NCBI RefSeq assembly: GCF_041260155.1 | Contig: NC_091941.1 | Location: 26,637,247 to 26,701,246 of the forward strand | Length of the DNA stretch: 64,000 nucleotides | DNA from: Ptychodera flava | Taxonomy: Eukaryota > Hemichordata > Enteropneusta > Ptychoderidae | Direction of reading: 5' to 3' | Part shown: one piece after another, positions 45,601 through 55,742 of the stretch | Position numbering within the stretch: the first letter of the stretch is position 1 | Layout of the letters: each line of letters starts with the position of its first letter | Notes under the pieces: model-generated | The model's database searches: none | Seen by the model: the letters and a program-made list of their open reading frames with translations, nothing else | Told to the model about the DNA's origin: nothing | Position numbers and translations under genes: made by a program

Positions 45601-47491
45601 GTTCACGCCTACAGTACCCAACCCCATACAGATGCACGTCGATTTGTTTCACAATGCTATCAAATTTGGCCGTGTTAGAGGACTTTTTAGTTTACACCTC
45701 CATAGACTCCCATGTATAAGGCAGTTCTCCATAGACTCGCATGTATGATGCCAAGAAAAATAAAAATTTAGTTTCTCATCGTATTCATATTGCCTAAAGG
45801 ATGCAGTGACACAGTTTTTTGTCCCACGGATAAAGTCCAGGGGGTATAGATTGGCTCATATCCGTCAGTGAGTGCATCAGTGAGTCCATCGGTTCACGCA
45901 GATATCTCAGACATTTGACAAAATATCATGTGACCTTGGTGACCTTTGACCTCAAATATACATTATTGTCCATAACTCAGTAACCACAAGTGCTACACCC
46001 TTCATATTTGGTATGAAAGGACACCTTATGACACCATATATTGTACCTCATTAATTATGTGCATATCTTATTTTGAGCGAGCCAATAGAGCTAGAGGTCT
46101 GATTTTTGGTATATAGGAATAACTTAGCAATACAATTATTATGACAAAATGTGACGTGACCTCAATGACCTTTGACCTCAAATATATATATTTGTCCACA
46201 ACTCAGTAACCACAAGTGCTACATCCTTCATATTTGGTATGATAAGACACCTTATGACACCACATATTGTACCTCATTAATTATGCGCATATATAATTTT
46301 GAGCGCGCCAATAGAGCTGGAGGTCTGATTTTTGGTATATAGGAATAACTTAGCAATACAATTATTTTGACAAAATGTGACGTGACCTCGATGACCTTTG
46401 ACCTCAAATATATATATTTGTCCACAACTCAGTAACCACAAGTGCTACACCCTTCATAAATGGTATGATGGGACACCTTATGACACCACATATTGTACCT
46501 CATTAATTATGCGCATATCTAATTCTGAGCAAGCCAATAGAGCTGGATGTCCGATTTTTGGTATATAGGGATAACTATAGGGTAGAAATCTAAATATGCC
46601 CATCTAAATATTAGACATCTACCATCGAGAACAAAAGAAATTTGCTGTAATTTGAATATTTAAGGAGTTTAAGCAATTCCCGCTATAAATAAAGAACCCC
46701 TGCCTCAAACTCCACAAAAGTTGCTAGACATATTTTGCCGTTGTCATGCCATTGCTTTGTTTAATAACCAGTTAATCAAATGCCTCATTGACAGGAGGAA
46801 ATTCAAGACATATTTGAATAGTAGTATATATTGTCCTCAAAATTACTCTATCACGGCCCAAGTACTCATTGCCTTCAGCAATACTGCCTTGTTACTTTTG
46901 AATTCTCTAATCTTAACCGGCATTCACTTGTCAACAATGACAATGCAGTCTACATATGTACACATTGAGTTGACAAGCTGAGTACTGTGTATCTCAACAT
47001 GCGTTGGGGTGGGGGTAGAACAAGAAACTGTAGTTGTCATGAAAACAAAATTAGTCAAACAATCATCAAAATTTACAGCTACAGGCCCTTTAAAATTCTG
47101 TTTAAGGTCATTTTACCCTCCAGGCATCTATAGCCTCATAGAGGCACCCGTATTGATTCAGAAATGTATTTAAAAAATTAAATTTCGAAGTCACCATTCA
47201 CTGAACAGAAACGGATAGGTTTTAAGCCTGTCGCACTTTTCTACGCACAAAACACACCCCAACTCGAACCTATAAGTTGAGTGACTATAGGCTGTCTTCG
47301 CATGTGACCTCAAGTATTAACAGCGGCGCTGTTCACTTTTCTTGTTGCAGGAAGTTGACAGACTAAGTCTTAAAAACAAAAATCTGCAGAGCCTAGTCCA
47401 GCGACTACAGACCGAAGAAGAGGAGTTGGTGCTTCTCCTACGCAGTCACCTAATGCGATGTAAATACGCTACGCACTATGTGAAAGTGTAG
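37125..47491 (+). CDS. Short bZIP protein, ATF3/JDP2/Fos group (gene 2, three coding exons)
   Basis: The CDS joins 37125-37172, 41470-41577 and 47351-47491, giving 98 residues with phase-0 introns. The basic region carries N-R-Q-A-A-A-K-C-R (N32, C39, R40). The zipper has leucines at 50, 57, 64, 71 and 78, H85, and C89, which restores the H-x-x-x-C pattern seen in ATF3, JDP2 and Fos. The protein is little more than a bZIP: the N-terminal exon gives only 16 acidic/serine residues and there is almost no C-tail. It is about half the length of ATF3. The exon structure of the bZIP part equals gene 1, pointing to tandem duplication. The first exon is the least certain part; another upstream exon may be used instead. 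A role as modulator or competitor of longer bZIP partners is inference. Confidence 0.82.
37173..41469 (+). other. Gene 2 intron 1 (predicted)
   Basis: 4.3-kb phase-0 intron, if the first exon call is right. No repeat with defined ends was recognised. Confidence 0.5.
41470..41577 (+). CDS. Gene 2, bZIP basic-region exon (108 bp)
   Basis: The exon is 36 codons between a TTCCACAG acceptor and a GTATGT donor, phase 0 at both ends. It encodes an acidic lead (SEDD), the basic region with NRQAAAKCR, and the first zipper leucine. N and C of the signature sit at codons 16 and 23 of the exon, exactly as in gene 1. This is strong evidence of shared ancestry of the two genes. Confidence 0.93.
42581..42647. 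repeat. (TTTA)n microsatellite
   Basis: About 16 units with TTCA variants near the 3' end. Confidence 0.93.
43345..43370. repeat. Perfect 11-bp-arm hairpin
   Basis: TGTACTTGGGC and GCCCAAGTACA are separated by CTCA, within gene 2 intron 2. There is no following T-run, so it is not a typical terminator; function unknown. Confidence 0.6.
44743..45075. mobile_element. MITE with 9-bp target-site duplication
   Basis: GGGGTCAAC occurs directly repeated at 44743-44751 and 45067-45075, flanking 44752-45066 (315 bp). The ends are inverted: TAGCCCTGCGTACGATGCTG on the left, TGGCCCTGCGTACGATGCTA on the right read in inverse. Similarity extends about 39 bp through CTACAGCTAAC. The right end holds an extra inverted copy, making a 60-nt near-perfect palindrome (45008-45067). 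A 9-bp (or 8-bp) duplication suits MULE- or hAT-type elements. Confidence 0.75.
45299..45440. repeat. Block of nested inverted repeats
   Basis: Outer arms CATGCATCCGGCCA (45301-45314) and TGGCCGGGTGCATG (45425-45438). Inside them, CAGTCGCTCGAG (45315-45326) pairs with CTCGAGCGACTG (45392-45403). Inside those is a hairpin AGAAGCGAG/CTCGCTTCT (45325-45348). The whole could fold into one branched structure. Confidence 0.7.
45540..46575 (+). repeat. Dispersed repeat with about three 226-bp tandem units
   Basis: Two related lead-in modules begin CACGGACGAAGTCCG (45541) and CACGGATAAAGTCC (about 45826), each followed by GTTCACGC. Three tandem units then start at about 45905, 46131 and 46357; the phrase GACCTTTGACCTCAAATATA recurs exactly 226 bp apart. 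There is no coding potential. The mix of a lead module and AT-rich tandem units looks like a mobile-element tail or a young satellite. Confidence 0.8.
47351..47491 (+). CDS. Gene 2, leucine-zipper exon with stop
   Basis: The exon starts after a CTTGTTGCAG acceptor and gives 46 codons plus TAG at 47489-47491. Leucines recur every seven residues (57, 64, 71, 78), followed by H85 and C89. An asparagine (N61) occupies the same 'a' position as N117 of gene 1. At the 'a' position two heptads later gene 2 has glutamate (E75) where gene 1 has lysine (K131). Confidence 0.9.
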   Translation, partial: EVDRLSLKNKNLQSLVQRLQTEEEELVLLLRSHLMRCKYATHYVKV

Positions 47492-48824
47492 CCTGTCCTT
47501 TGCATTGATATTTTGAAGAATTTTAACAGACGAGGTTTAAAGTTCGAATTCTTTTCAATTTTACTTAGCAAAATTACCATCTTAGAGACAGAGGTAACAG
47601 ATTCTGTTTAGGATTAATTATAATGAGATGTTTGCTATTTTAATTTATAAAGTTGTAACTAATTTTTTTGAAAAAAAAACATGCACCATAAATATGCCAT
47701 CCATCAAAGTTTGGCGCTGTTAAAGATTAATTACCATGGGGTGTACTTAAATGTATATTTGCTATTTAATTTGTCAAGTTGTCACTAAAGTTTTGGAACA
47801 AGCATGTACCGTAAATATGCCATCCGTCAAAGTTTGGTGCTAAAGCAAAAGAAAACAAACAACATGAAGATGATCTTCTTTTATTAGTTACGCAGCCCAT
47901 GGCTAATTCGGATGTCTGGATCTTTGCGTCGAATTTTAGCGCCCTCACGTTTCCCTGAGAGAAATGAGCAGGACAGGTGGCAGATGAATGTACTTCCGTA
48001 TTTGGCAAATGATATTATAGTCTTGGATAAAATAACTATCAAAGTGCATCAGCTCGCTTGAAATTGTTGTGTGAAAAGCTGGTATAGAAAACTCTAAGTG
48101 CGCAATCTATGGTAATCCTTATCATCCTGGGAGGGATTTCCCCTCGATAATTTCGCTTCGTGCATTGCGTCAACTTTGGTCCAGTATTTGAAATTTATGA
48201 TACAGTTTAGCGTGAAAAGGGTAATCTAAAGCGTAATTAATGATATCCTTCCACAGACAATCCTGACAGAGTTGTTAGTAGCTTATGGCAACAGATAATT
48301 GAAATATGTAAATAGGTCATCAATACGGAAGTTCGGCAGGGATATTCGTCCGACGCATAGCAACATGCGATCGATGACTTTGCAAAGGGACGCCACGCAT
48401 TGTGCAACTGCATCTGAAAATATTGAACGATGCCAATGTAACAACAAGTGGGAAATATTTCTTCTCATTTAAAGTGTTTTCCGTTATTTTTTTGTGCTGT
48501 TTGCAAAGTAAAGGTACCGGTTTCTAATCCAATAGTGTTTTCAATTTATCAATGCAGCCTTTGTATGTGTTTAATGTGCAACATTGTTACTAACTGTATC
48601 CCGGCGGTCAGGGGTAGAGTAGAGTTCAATGCTAGGCAGTAACACGGCATATCTGTTGTGAGCGATGTGATATTCTTTGCGAGGGCAGCAATTGTGACAT
48701 CCTTTTGGCCTACCTCTTCTTGGGGCTGATTTTCAAGATTATGGAAGATTATGGACTGAAGATTATGTAAACAAATTTCTCACCGGCTTAGTTCTTTGAA
48801 AATCAGGCATTTTATTTCCCCACA

Positions 48825-48995
48825 GATTTCTAGATATCACACAAGCTTGGCGCCATTTTGAATTTCAATCATCGGTAAATATTGAGTAATTTGTTTGTCT
48901 TGTTCCAAAAGTTTCACGGTGAACCCCGATTTTTACTCTGTAACGAAAAATGTTGACGAAAGTTTGCTTTTGGAAAGTTTGAGTAGGGGGTTTAT
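48825..48995 (-). mobile_element. Fragment of the TTAA-target MITE family (copy D)
   Basis: Read on the - strand it carries AAAAATCGGGGTTCACCGTG and AAATTCAAAATGGCGCC, matching the cores of the other copies. The termini are not visible. Confidence 0.5.
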
Positions 48996-49540
48996 ATACT
49001 TAGAGGGAAGGATCAAATTTTCTTAATTTTTAAGGAACAAAGGATCAAATTTTCTTAATTTTTAAGGAACAAAGGAACAAAAAAATAAAATATTATCAAA
49101 CAACACACGTGTAACTTTATGAACTGATCACAGTGTAAGGTCTATCTCTGGAGCGTTTCATGTTCTTTGTTTCAGAAAGTTTAGTCCACATTACAACTCA
49201 TATAATTATAATTATCAGATCAATTTCAAATGTGACCATGGATGAGAATACGATCAAACCAGTAAAATCACTAGATACAACATTAAATGATTTGCGCCAT
49301 TTTTTTCCTTTTGGTTCTTTTATTTCAAATCGCATATATGCATCAAGGTCCATGCTTATTTGAGTAAATTGAATGATTCCTGAGATATCGGAGGCAAAAG
49401 AGAGACCCTAGAACACTGACGAAGATAAATTATGACATTGGCTCCTATGTGAATACATGCCACATCTGCCTTAGAATATCAGCTATCGTTTAGCGTTGAA
49501 ATGGGTCGCTTTTGATAACGGGGAGAATGTATAGAACAGC

Positions 49541-49547
<7 letters not shown>

Positions 49548-49628
<81 letters not shown>

Positions 49629-49643
49629 TGTGTGTGTGTGTGT
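49548..49643. repeat. (GA)n-(GT)n microsatellite
   Basis: About 38 GA units with one slip, followed by GT units. Confidence 0.95.
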
Positions 49644-51040
49644 TGTACAATAACTGGCTTCTCCACAACGCATTTTTACAAGAATCTATGGAGCCTATGA
49701 ACAGCGGTTAATAGTTCGTTTAACCTGTACGAGAGTTCACAGTTATCACATCCCAAATTTCCAGGGAAAATCCCTTGTGCCTATCTTACCCTACACGTCA
49801 ATCCTAACAGGTCACATTCATATGAAAGTTCACTTACATTGCTGGTGAGGAGCAGAACTTTACTATTATACAAATGCTGCCCAAACTTTCTAAAATGATA
49901 GAACGCTTGAAAAACGGAGTTGGATCTATATCTAGTCCTAGTATTTTTGCATTCGGAGATTTTTTTTGGCAATGTGTATTGGCGAAGGCAAAACAATCCC
50001 GAAGGCAAAAATACTCCGGCAAGGGACCTAGACTAAGTTGGATCCGATCGAATTTCAGAACTGGACTTTCACAAAATGCTGTGATTCTGGTGAAGTGACA
50101 TTTGTGCATAGCTTTTTGAAAAAAAAACGGGAGCTGACTGGTCGTAAACTGTAGGGATGAACTCATATATGAAGCTACTTTGACCCAGACTAGGGGGTAT
50201 TCTTCCAATATCGGTTTCGTTCGAATAGTCAAGGTACTGAACCAAACCAGTACCGTATTTCGTTTTCCAGACCTAGATTATCAAGTCACACCCTTGCGCA
50301 ATGTCAAGTTTTCGTAAAATAACTGACTTTTGGAGATTTACGGGGAACACAGCGAATGACGCAAACTGAAAACTGTTACTCAAGGTAGACTTACACGCGG
50401 GGTCACTGTTACAATAATAACTCGCATGCGGAAGCGACCTTGTGTATTCCTGTTTTGGACTTTGAAATTTGAGCCGTAAAAGCGACACTGTTTTTTACTT
50501 GATTTTAATAATTCCAGATTCAAAGTGAGGCTGAGTGGCGTCCATTGTTCATTCTGATAGAGATGCATCAAGTTCTAATGACGGTCGCACTGGAATATGT
50601 AGCCTAATTTGAGTAACTAAATTATCATTTCGGTGGGGGACAACTAATAAATCACTGCAAAAAAGAAACGGATTTAACCAAATATTAACAACATATACCT
50701 ACTTGGTAAAAATAGAACGACAGCTCTTATGCTTTACTGAGGAAAAAAAAATCATTTCAAAAACTATACTAGCATATCTGAAGTAAAGTTTCCTGTTTGG
50801 AGAAGCTGCCTCATAAACAAAGCATGCCGGGTGGTAGCTGTGATGATTAAATTTGAAAATGACACCCAATGTTTACTATACTGGAAGGTCACTTAGGTCA
50901 GCATGTCAACACGAAGGAAAGTCACGAGAGAAGTGAGAGTCATAATTGAATGACATTTCGTGAACAAAACATGGCATAAAGAAGCCGCCATTTTATACCT
51001 AAGGGAAGCAGGTGATAAATCACCTTGAACCGCAAGTTCA

Positions 51041-51165
51041 CATTCCCGTCTTCCCTTGCGTCCAGTCGCCGTTTCCGTTCTCGTCTTCCCTTGCGTTAAG
51101 TCGTCATTTCTGTTCCCGTCTTCCCTTGCGTTCAGTTGCTGTTTCTGTTCCCGTTTTCCCCATAG
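51041..51165 (+). repeat. 35-bp minisatellite, about 3.5 units
   Basis: CGTCTTCCCTTGCG starts at 51047, 51082 and 51117, and a diverged CGTTTTCCCC at 51152; the spacing is exactly 35 bp. Confidence 0.88.
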
Positions 51166-52422
51166 TTCAGACCCTGGATTTAATATCCCATGTGTTCACT
51201 GAAGAACAAGTAGCTGCTCTGCGGTTCCTCATCATCAGACAATGAGGAATATCAAAAGGACACCCAGAGGTAAAAGTTTGAAACAGGCCTATATCTCACC
51301 AAGAATGCATGGTCTGATTGAAAATAAAAATTGTCGCCATCTTTGACCACTTTCGAGTTAAAAATCTGATAAAATTGAGGCCTGTTTTTGGTGTTGTTAC
51401 TTTGTCGTTTCAATTCAACAGAAAATATAAGTTTGCTGTACCAGCGTTCCAAATGTTCGTCCTTACGACGTAAAACCACCATATATGCCGTAAAGAAGTC
51501 CGATTTACGACAGATGTGTGCATGCGCTTTGCCGTTGTCAAATCAAGGTACAGCATTTGCTATTGTACCACACAAACCGAAGAACTCTTTGCTCCCTGGG
51601 CATTCCGGAGAGACTGAGGTAAATTTGTCTTGCGGTTCATCTGTAATTTTTCAATGACCTGCGGGGAAGTAACGATACACATGCGTATTAGGATTATAAC
51701 AGAGGGATCAGGCAAAGAAATGAATGTTTCATTTGAGATTTTCTGTGAAACTTCTTGTAAAAGTTGTAGCGAGACTGACAGTTACGAAATGTCATTCAAC
51801 TCTCTGTTACTCTTACCATTCCTACCAAATACCATACATAAAGGCAAGTCTTTTGTTCGAAAATGATATTTGAGTTGTTTGTTTTCATGTATTCAGCAAT
51901 ATATGATAATATTAGGTCATACTGAACTCTTGGAGAGGGAAACTAAATTTTGGTTACGAAGCTGCCATTTCACTCTAACACAGAGATTCACCATCAGTCT
52001 TTCTTTAATCTGATAGCTTTTAAACTTGTTTTTGACAAGATACAATCAACTTTCGAACTGTAGATTTAAACGAAGTCGCCACATAAACAATGACGAAGGG
52101 TGAAATTACTGTACTGTTGTGCACTGCAGTGGGTCAGAATTCAACGTTACGTTTTCACATTAATTTCTCAAGAGGGCGCTGTGACTGGTCTTTCCGGCCT
52201 GGGGAAATCGTCTTCAACAACGGTGACGCATGATAATATCATCATCCGCCGGAATCTTGGATTCACAAGAATGCAACGTTTGAAATGACCAAGGTCTTCC
52301 CCTCTACGTCATGTGCGATTAAGTCTGAGATTTAGGGGAAAATAAGGGAAATTTTGAAAGGTATTTTGAGCAGACGTCGACTTTTCACCTTAACATTCAC
52401 AATCTAAAGGAACGTTACTCAC

Positions 52423-52557
52423 AGTGAGACATTCGAAGAAGTCTAAATCTTCGGAATTATCACGATCGACTTCTCTCAGAATTTCTTGAATCTGTTGCTT
52501 GGTGAACATGAAATCATTCCTATCAAAAAGTTTCTCCAGCTCATCTGCATCGATTGT
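52423..52557 (-). CDS. Gene 3, second EF-hand exon (45 codons)
   Basis: The exon runs from an ACTTTGCAG acceptor to a GTGAGT donor, phase 0. It completes loop 1 (TIDADE), then carries the linker helices and the whole of loop 2 (DRDNSEDLDFFE), with acidic residues at positions 1, 3, 7, 9 and 12. The paired arrangement is typical of calmodulin-superfamily lobes. Confidence 0.92.
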
Positions 52558-54744
52558 CTGCAAAGTTACGAGGAAAAATAATGAGATCATGGCAATGTAA
52601 ATGCTTACAAATGTACGTGTGCGTGCGCGTGTGTCTGTCCATATTCTTGATACATGTATTCATAATAAATGTATTTGTCTGTCTATAAACAGTCGCTTGT
52701 GCTTACATACACGGCGAGACATTTCTCCCGCGTCAGAGGGCGTTCGCCGTGTATCTAGCCACAGGCGACTCTGTGTCTATATGTGGAACTGAGCGTTCGT
52801 GTACACGTCGACGAATAAGTGTTTAAGTAATATAACTGGTTAAAAGGTCAATCCTTTCACAGTGACTATGTTCTAAGTAGCCGTCACATTCCCTGTATCA
52901 AAGTGTTATGACACTGTATTACGAAAAGAGTACCTACGCCGTTCCCATTGACGTCAGCTTCTACGAACTTCTTTTCGGCCGAGATTACCGTTGATAACTT
53001 GATATTCGGGAACTTCTCTGCGATTTCCTGGAAGATGTTTAAAGAAACGTTACGTGATTCTTTATCATTAGAGTACTTTCTAGGTTAAACTCCTGGCTAT
53101 TTTGTCAGCATATCGCTCAAATCGCCTTTTCATGTTTAATTGAATACCGACGACTTTGTGACCATTGCAAACAGATAAATAAACTTATTATGTCTTTATC
53201 CGAACGTAAATAGAACCCAACGAAAGTTCAAAATTCGCGAAGAGCCAAAATGTATACTTGGGGGTGTTCCATTTTAATAATAGTGAATTGCATCATTCAT
53301 TGACAGTGTGGGATTACATCATTTTCCAACGGCCCCTCCACAAATTCCTCAGCACTTTGGTGCTTCGCCTCGTGAACAACCATGAGGGCGCTGCAGGTAA
53401 CTCTCTCGATAGATGTACATGTACTTTGGTTTCAAATATGCTGACCTATGAAAATGAGAAAGCTTCAAAAGATAAGGCAACACATTCTACTTCATATGAT
53501 GGTGATTTCAACGGCGTTGTTGATACTTTCAAAGATAATATATCCTCAAAAATGTTATGTGTGAGAAAGATTAAAACCATGATGCAACTGGGAGTGCTGT
53601 TTGTCTTCATGGACGATGATGGACAGAGTCGATTTTGTAGGTATATTTTGACGTCTTGTGAGACGTACAGGTAAAGGATGCGCCTTGAGCCCATTCTGGT
53701 GATAGTAATTAGAATCGTGATTGACGTCTTTTTGCTCTTCTTTCAGTCTACTTTCCGTGCATTTTTCGCCCCAGAGTCTGCTTATTTCAAGTTTAATGTA
53801 CAGACATGACGCTTCATGCATGTTTACGGTGATCATATCTGCTATCAAAATTTTATTCGTTAATATTTAACCTCCAAAAAATGCATAGTCTGGTTACTTG
53901 CATGCTTCATGATAATACAGTAAACTAAGTTTTGGGACTCACTGTGTAATACTTGTAGGTATCTCTTTCATCAGACTTGCTTCCGCCTTTTTTGACACTG
54001 GTGGCTGGTTTCGTTGTTGCAGTTGTCGGTTTTCGCGGGTTCTGTCTCGGTACTGGGTGTTTCCTGGTGTCCTTTTGGCGGACACCCGTCGTGGTAGCCT
54101 TCTTCTTCTCCGCCTGCTGTGAAATGAAACTCTATACGTTTTAGTAACAGGCTGTCGACTTCAGGGCGACCATTCGAATGCAAGTACACTTTTTTGAGCA
54201 AACCACTATCTACGTGCAAAACACAAAGAAGCCGTAGAGGGCAGTATTGATATTCTGATGGTGCACAAAGCTCACGCATATAGACACACACAGCATGTCC
54301 AGTGGAAGGAGTGCTGCACACCACCAAAACGGAAATCCCACCTAGGCACATGCAAGGTGGATGACGGGGAAATTCGTATAAGTTAGGCCACTATGAAATT
54401 AAAGCGGGGCACATGCGCAAGACTCCTGGAGTACCTTGCTCTTGTGAGTTTCGTTGAACTGCAGCAGTCCTATGTCGCATCTTTTGTCATCGGCGTCGAG
54501 CAACTTATCGACATCAACTGCGACTTTCTTCAAAAGGTTGTATTCGTCAAGCTAAGGGTGGCAGAACCGAAGTTTTAAAGAAATCAAAGCGAATGTTACA
54601 ATTCTGATATCCTGTCAGCTGGCAGATTTTGGACAGAGTTAATTTAGTCTTTTCACTACGGACTTGAAGATCCGTTGCACTTACTCGGTCGTGAATTTTT
54701 GCCAATTCACGACAACCGTCAGTCCAATCTACCTTGGCTCGCAT
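52423..54744 (-). CDS. EF-hand calcium-binding protein (gene 3, five coding exons seen; 3' end not found)
   Basis: On the - strand the exons are 54744-54685, 54551-54435, 54116-53943, 53027-52938 and 52557-52423, all separated by phase-0 introns with GT/AG. The 192 residues seen contain a charged helical N-terminal part, a K/T/P-rich linker (about residues 60-117), and a paired EF-hand. Loop 1 (142-153, DVNGNGTIDADE) and loop 2 (178-189, DRDNSEDLDFFE) both keep the calcium ligands at positions 1, 3, 5, 9 and 12. The exact completion of loop 1 across the 52938/52557 junction confirms that splice. The last exon ends at a good GTGAGT donor, so more exons should lie below 52.4 kb; without splicing, the frame stops at 52390. 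The family is not recognised; calcium sensing is likely, the process unknown. Convergent with gene 2. Confidence 0.82.
52938..53027 (-). CDS. Gene 3, first EF-hand half (30 codons)
   Basis: The exon runs from an ATCTTCCAG acceptor to a GTAGGT donor, 90 bp, phase 0. It encodes the entering helix (ISAEKKFVEA) and loop residues DVNGNG. The remaining loop residues come from the next exon. A CRE octamer (TGACGTCA, 52949-52956) here is part of the coding sequence. Confidence 0.9.
53943..54116 (-). CDS. Gene 3, lysine/threonine/proline-rich linker exon (58 codons)
   Basis: The acceptor is TTTCATTTCACAG and the donor GTGAGT, phase 0. The residues are low-complexity and basic (K, T, P, R), so this is probably a flexible linker. 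The acceptor is a tandem CAGCAG, so splicing could include or skip one codon (glutamine) at the exon start. Confidence 0.85.
54435..54551 (-). CDS. Gene 3, second exon (39 codons)
   Basis: The exon is bounded by a CCCTTAG acceptor and a GTACTC donor; it is phase 0 at both ends and 117 bp long. It encodes an amphipathic, acidic helical stretch with a DADDKRCDIG segment that is D-rich but not a canonical EF loop. The donor is weaker than the other junctions. Confidence 0.8.
54685..54744 (-). CDS. Gene 3, upstream exon (20 codons if it starts at its ATG)
   Basis: A GTAAGT donor follows codon 20 in phase 0, matching the next exon. The frame stays open and protein-like for ten codons upstream of the ATG at 54744, up to an in-frame stop, yet no good acceptor with the right phase is visible there. 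Either this is the first coding exon, or it joins an unseen or poorly spliced upstream exon. The residues are helical and mixed-charge (a DWTDGCRELAKIHDR segment). Confidence 0.6.
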
Positions 54745-55655
54745 TACTTTTTGTGTGATTTTGTAAAGTTTGAGTCATCGCCTTCCCGCGTGCGCAATCG
54801 GACGGGACTTGATGTATTTTCCAGTATTTTTGATCTGTTTTATAAAATACAGTTTTCGTTGTATCCTGAAGTCATATTGAAATGCTTAGTATTCATCTTG
54901 TTAATATACAGCCTGTCTGTCTGAACTGTCCAATATTATTCTTGACGACTTAATTTAAGTCCGGACTACAATCATTTGTTAATAACAACATTGCATAATA
55001 TTGCTGTGTTTGCAATGTTTATACTTTGCATGTAACATATTTCCGAGAAAAGAAGATGAAAATGTATTGTTTTATGGAAGAAAGCAATTACATTATAAAG
55101 TTACGGCTATTGTCCCTTGAAGGCGACTTTTCCCCTTTCTGTAACGACAAGATTTTCAGTTGGGTTCTTGTCCTGTTTTGTTTGTTGTTTGTTTTGGTTT
55201 GTTTTGTTTTTTTTGTCCACAAAATCGAGTGTGAAAAAATCGATAAAACCGAATATGCATTCTAAATTTCTATGACAATACAGAATCAAGCACGTGTGAT
55301 TCCGAAGTGTTAAATTTAAGCTTAACTCATCTCTTTGCTAACTACGTACTTTTGACGAATTTGAAGCAAACATGTTATGGGAACAATATTAATCTTAAAA
55401 GCCATGGCAACAAATTTAAAATTTCAATTTACTCATTTACTGTGTTTTATTTCTGTTATTCAATCGCTGGAAACGATCGGCTGTGTTAATTTCCTGTCCG
55501 AGCGCTTTAATTTTATCTGTGAGGATGATATATGCACGGGGCCTTCTAAGACATCGATCGATCCGACCAGATACAAATATCCTAAGATCGAGAAACCATG
55601 AAAGTTTTTTTACTCTTTAAAATTAATGTGGTCCGTGATGACACGTTACGCATAA

Positions 55656-55658
<3 letters not shown>

Positions 55659-55730
<72 letters not shown>

Positions 55731-55742
55731 TATATATATATA
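55659..55742. repeat. (AT)n microsatellite
   Basis: AT units with two TTATA interruptions. Confidence 0.93.

Larger units (their letters stand above)
41578..47350 (+). other. Gene 2 intron 2, rich in repeats
   Basis: 5.8-kb phase-0 intron. It contains a (TTTA)n run (about 42581-42647), a 34-bp tandem pair (42723-42790), a perfect hairpin (43345-43370), a CRE octamer (44336-44343), and the repeat cluster at 44743-46575. Confidence 0.85.
47492..52422. other. Spacer between convergent genes 2 and 3
   Basis: Should contain the gene 2 3'UTR and the last exon(s) of gene 3 on the - strand, which I could not identify. It includes a related pair of TTAATTACCATGGGG-like stretches at about 47.64-47.83 kb, a 32-bp tandem pair (49009-49072), a microsatellite at 49.55-49.64 kb, and a 35-bp minisatellite at 51.04 kb. 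Confidence 0.5.

Noticed and set aside
48283-48468. Candidate last exon of gene 3 on the - strand, after a good TTTTCAG acceptor
   Set aside because: The protein-like frame needs phase 1 whereas the preceding exon ends in phase 0; the phase-0 frame is open but shows no recognisable features.
51480-51610. Another candidate last exon of gene 3 (- strand, after TTTACCTCAG)
   Set aside because: It gives only about 17 unremarkable residues before a stop; not enough to choose it over other acceptors.
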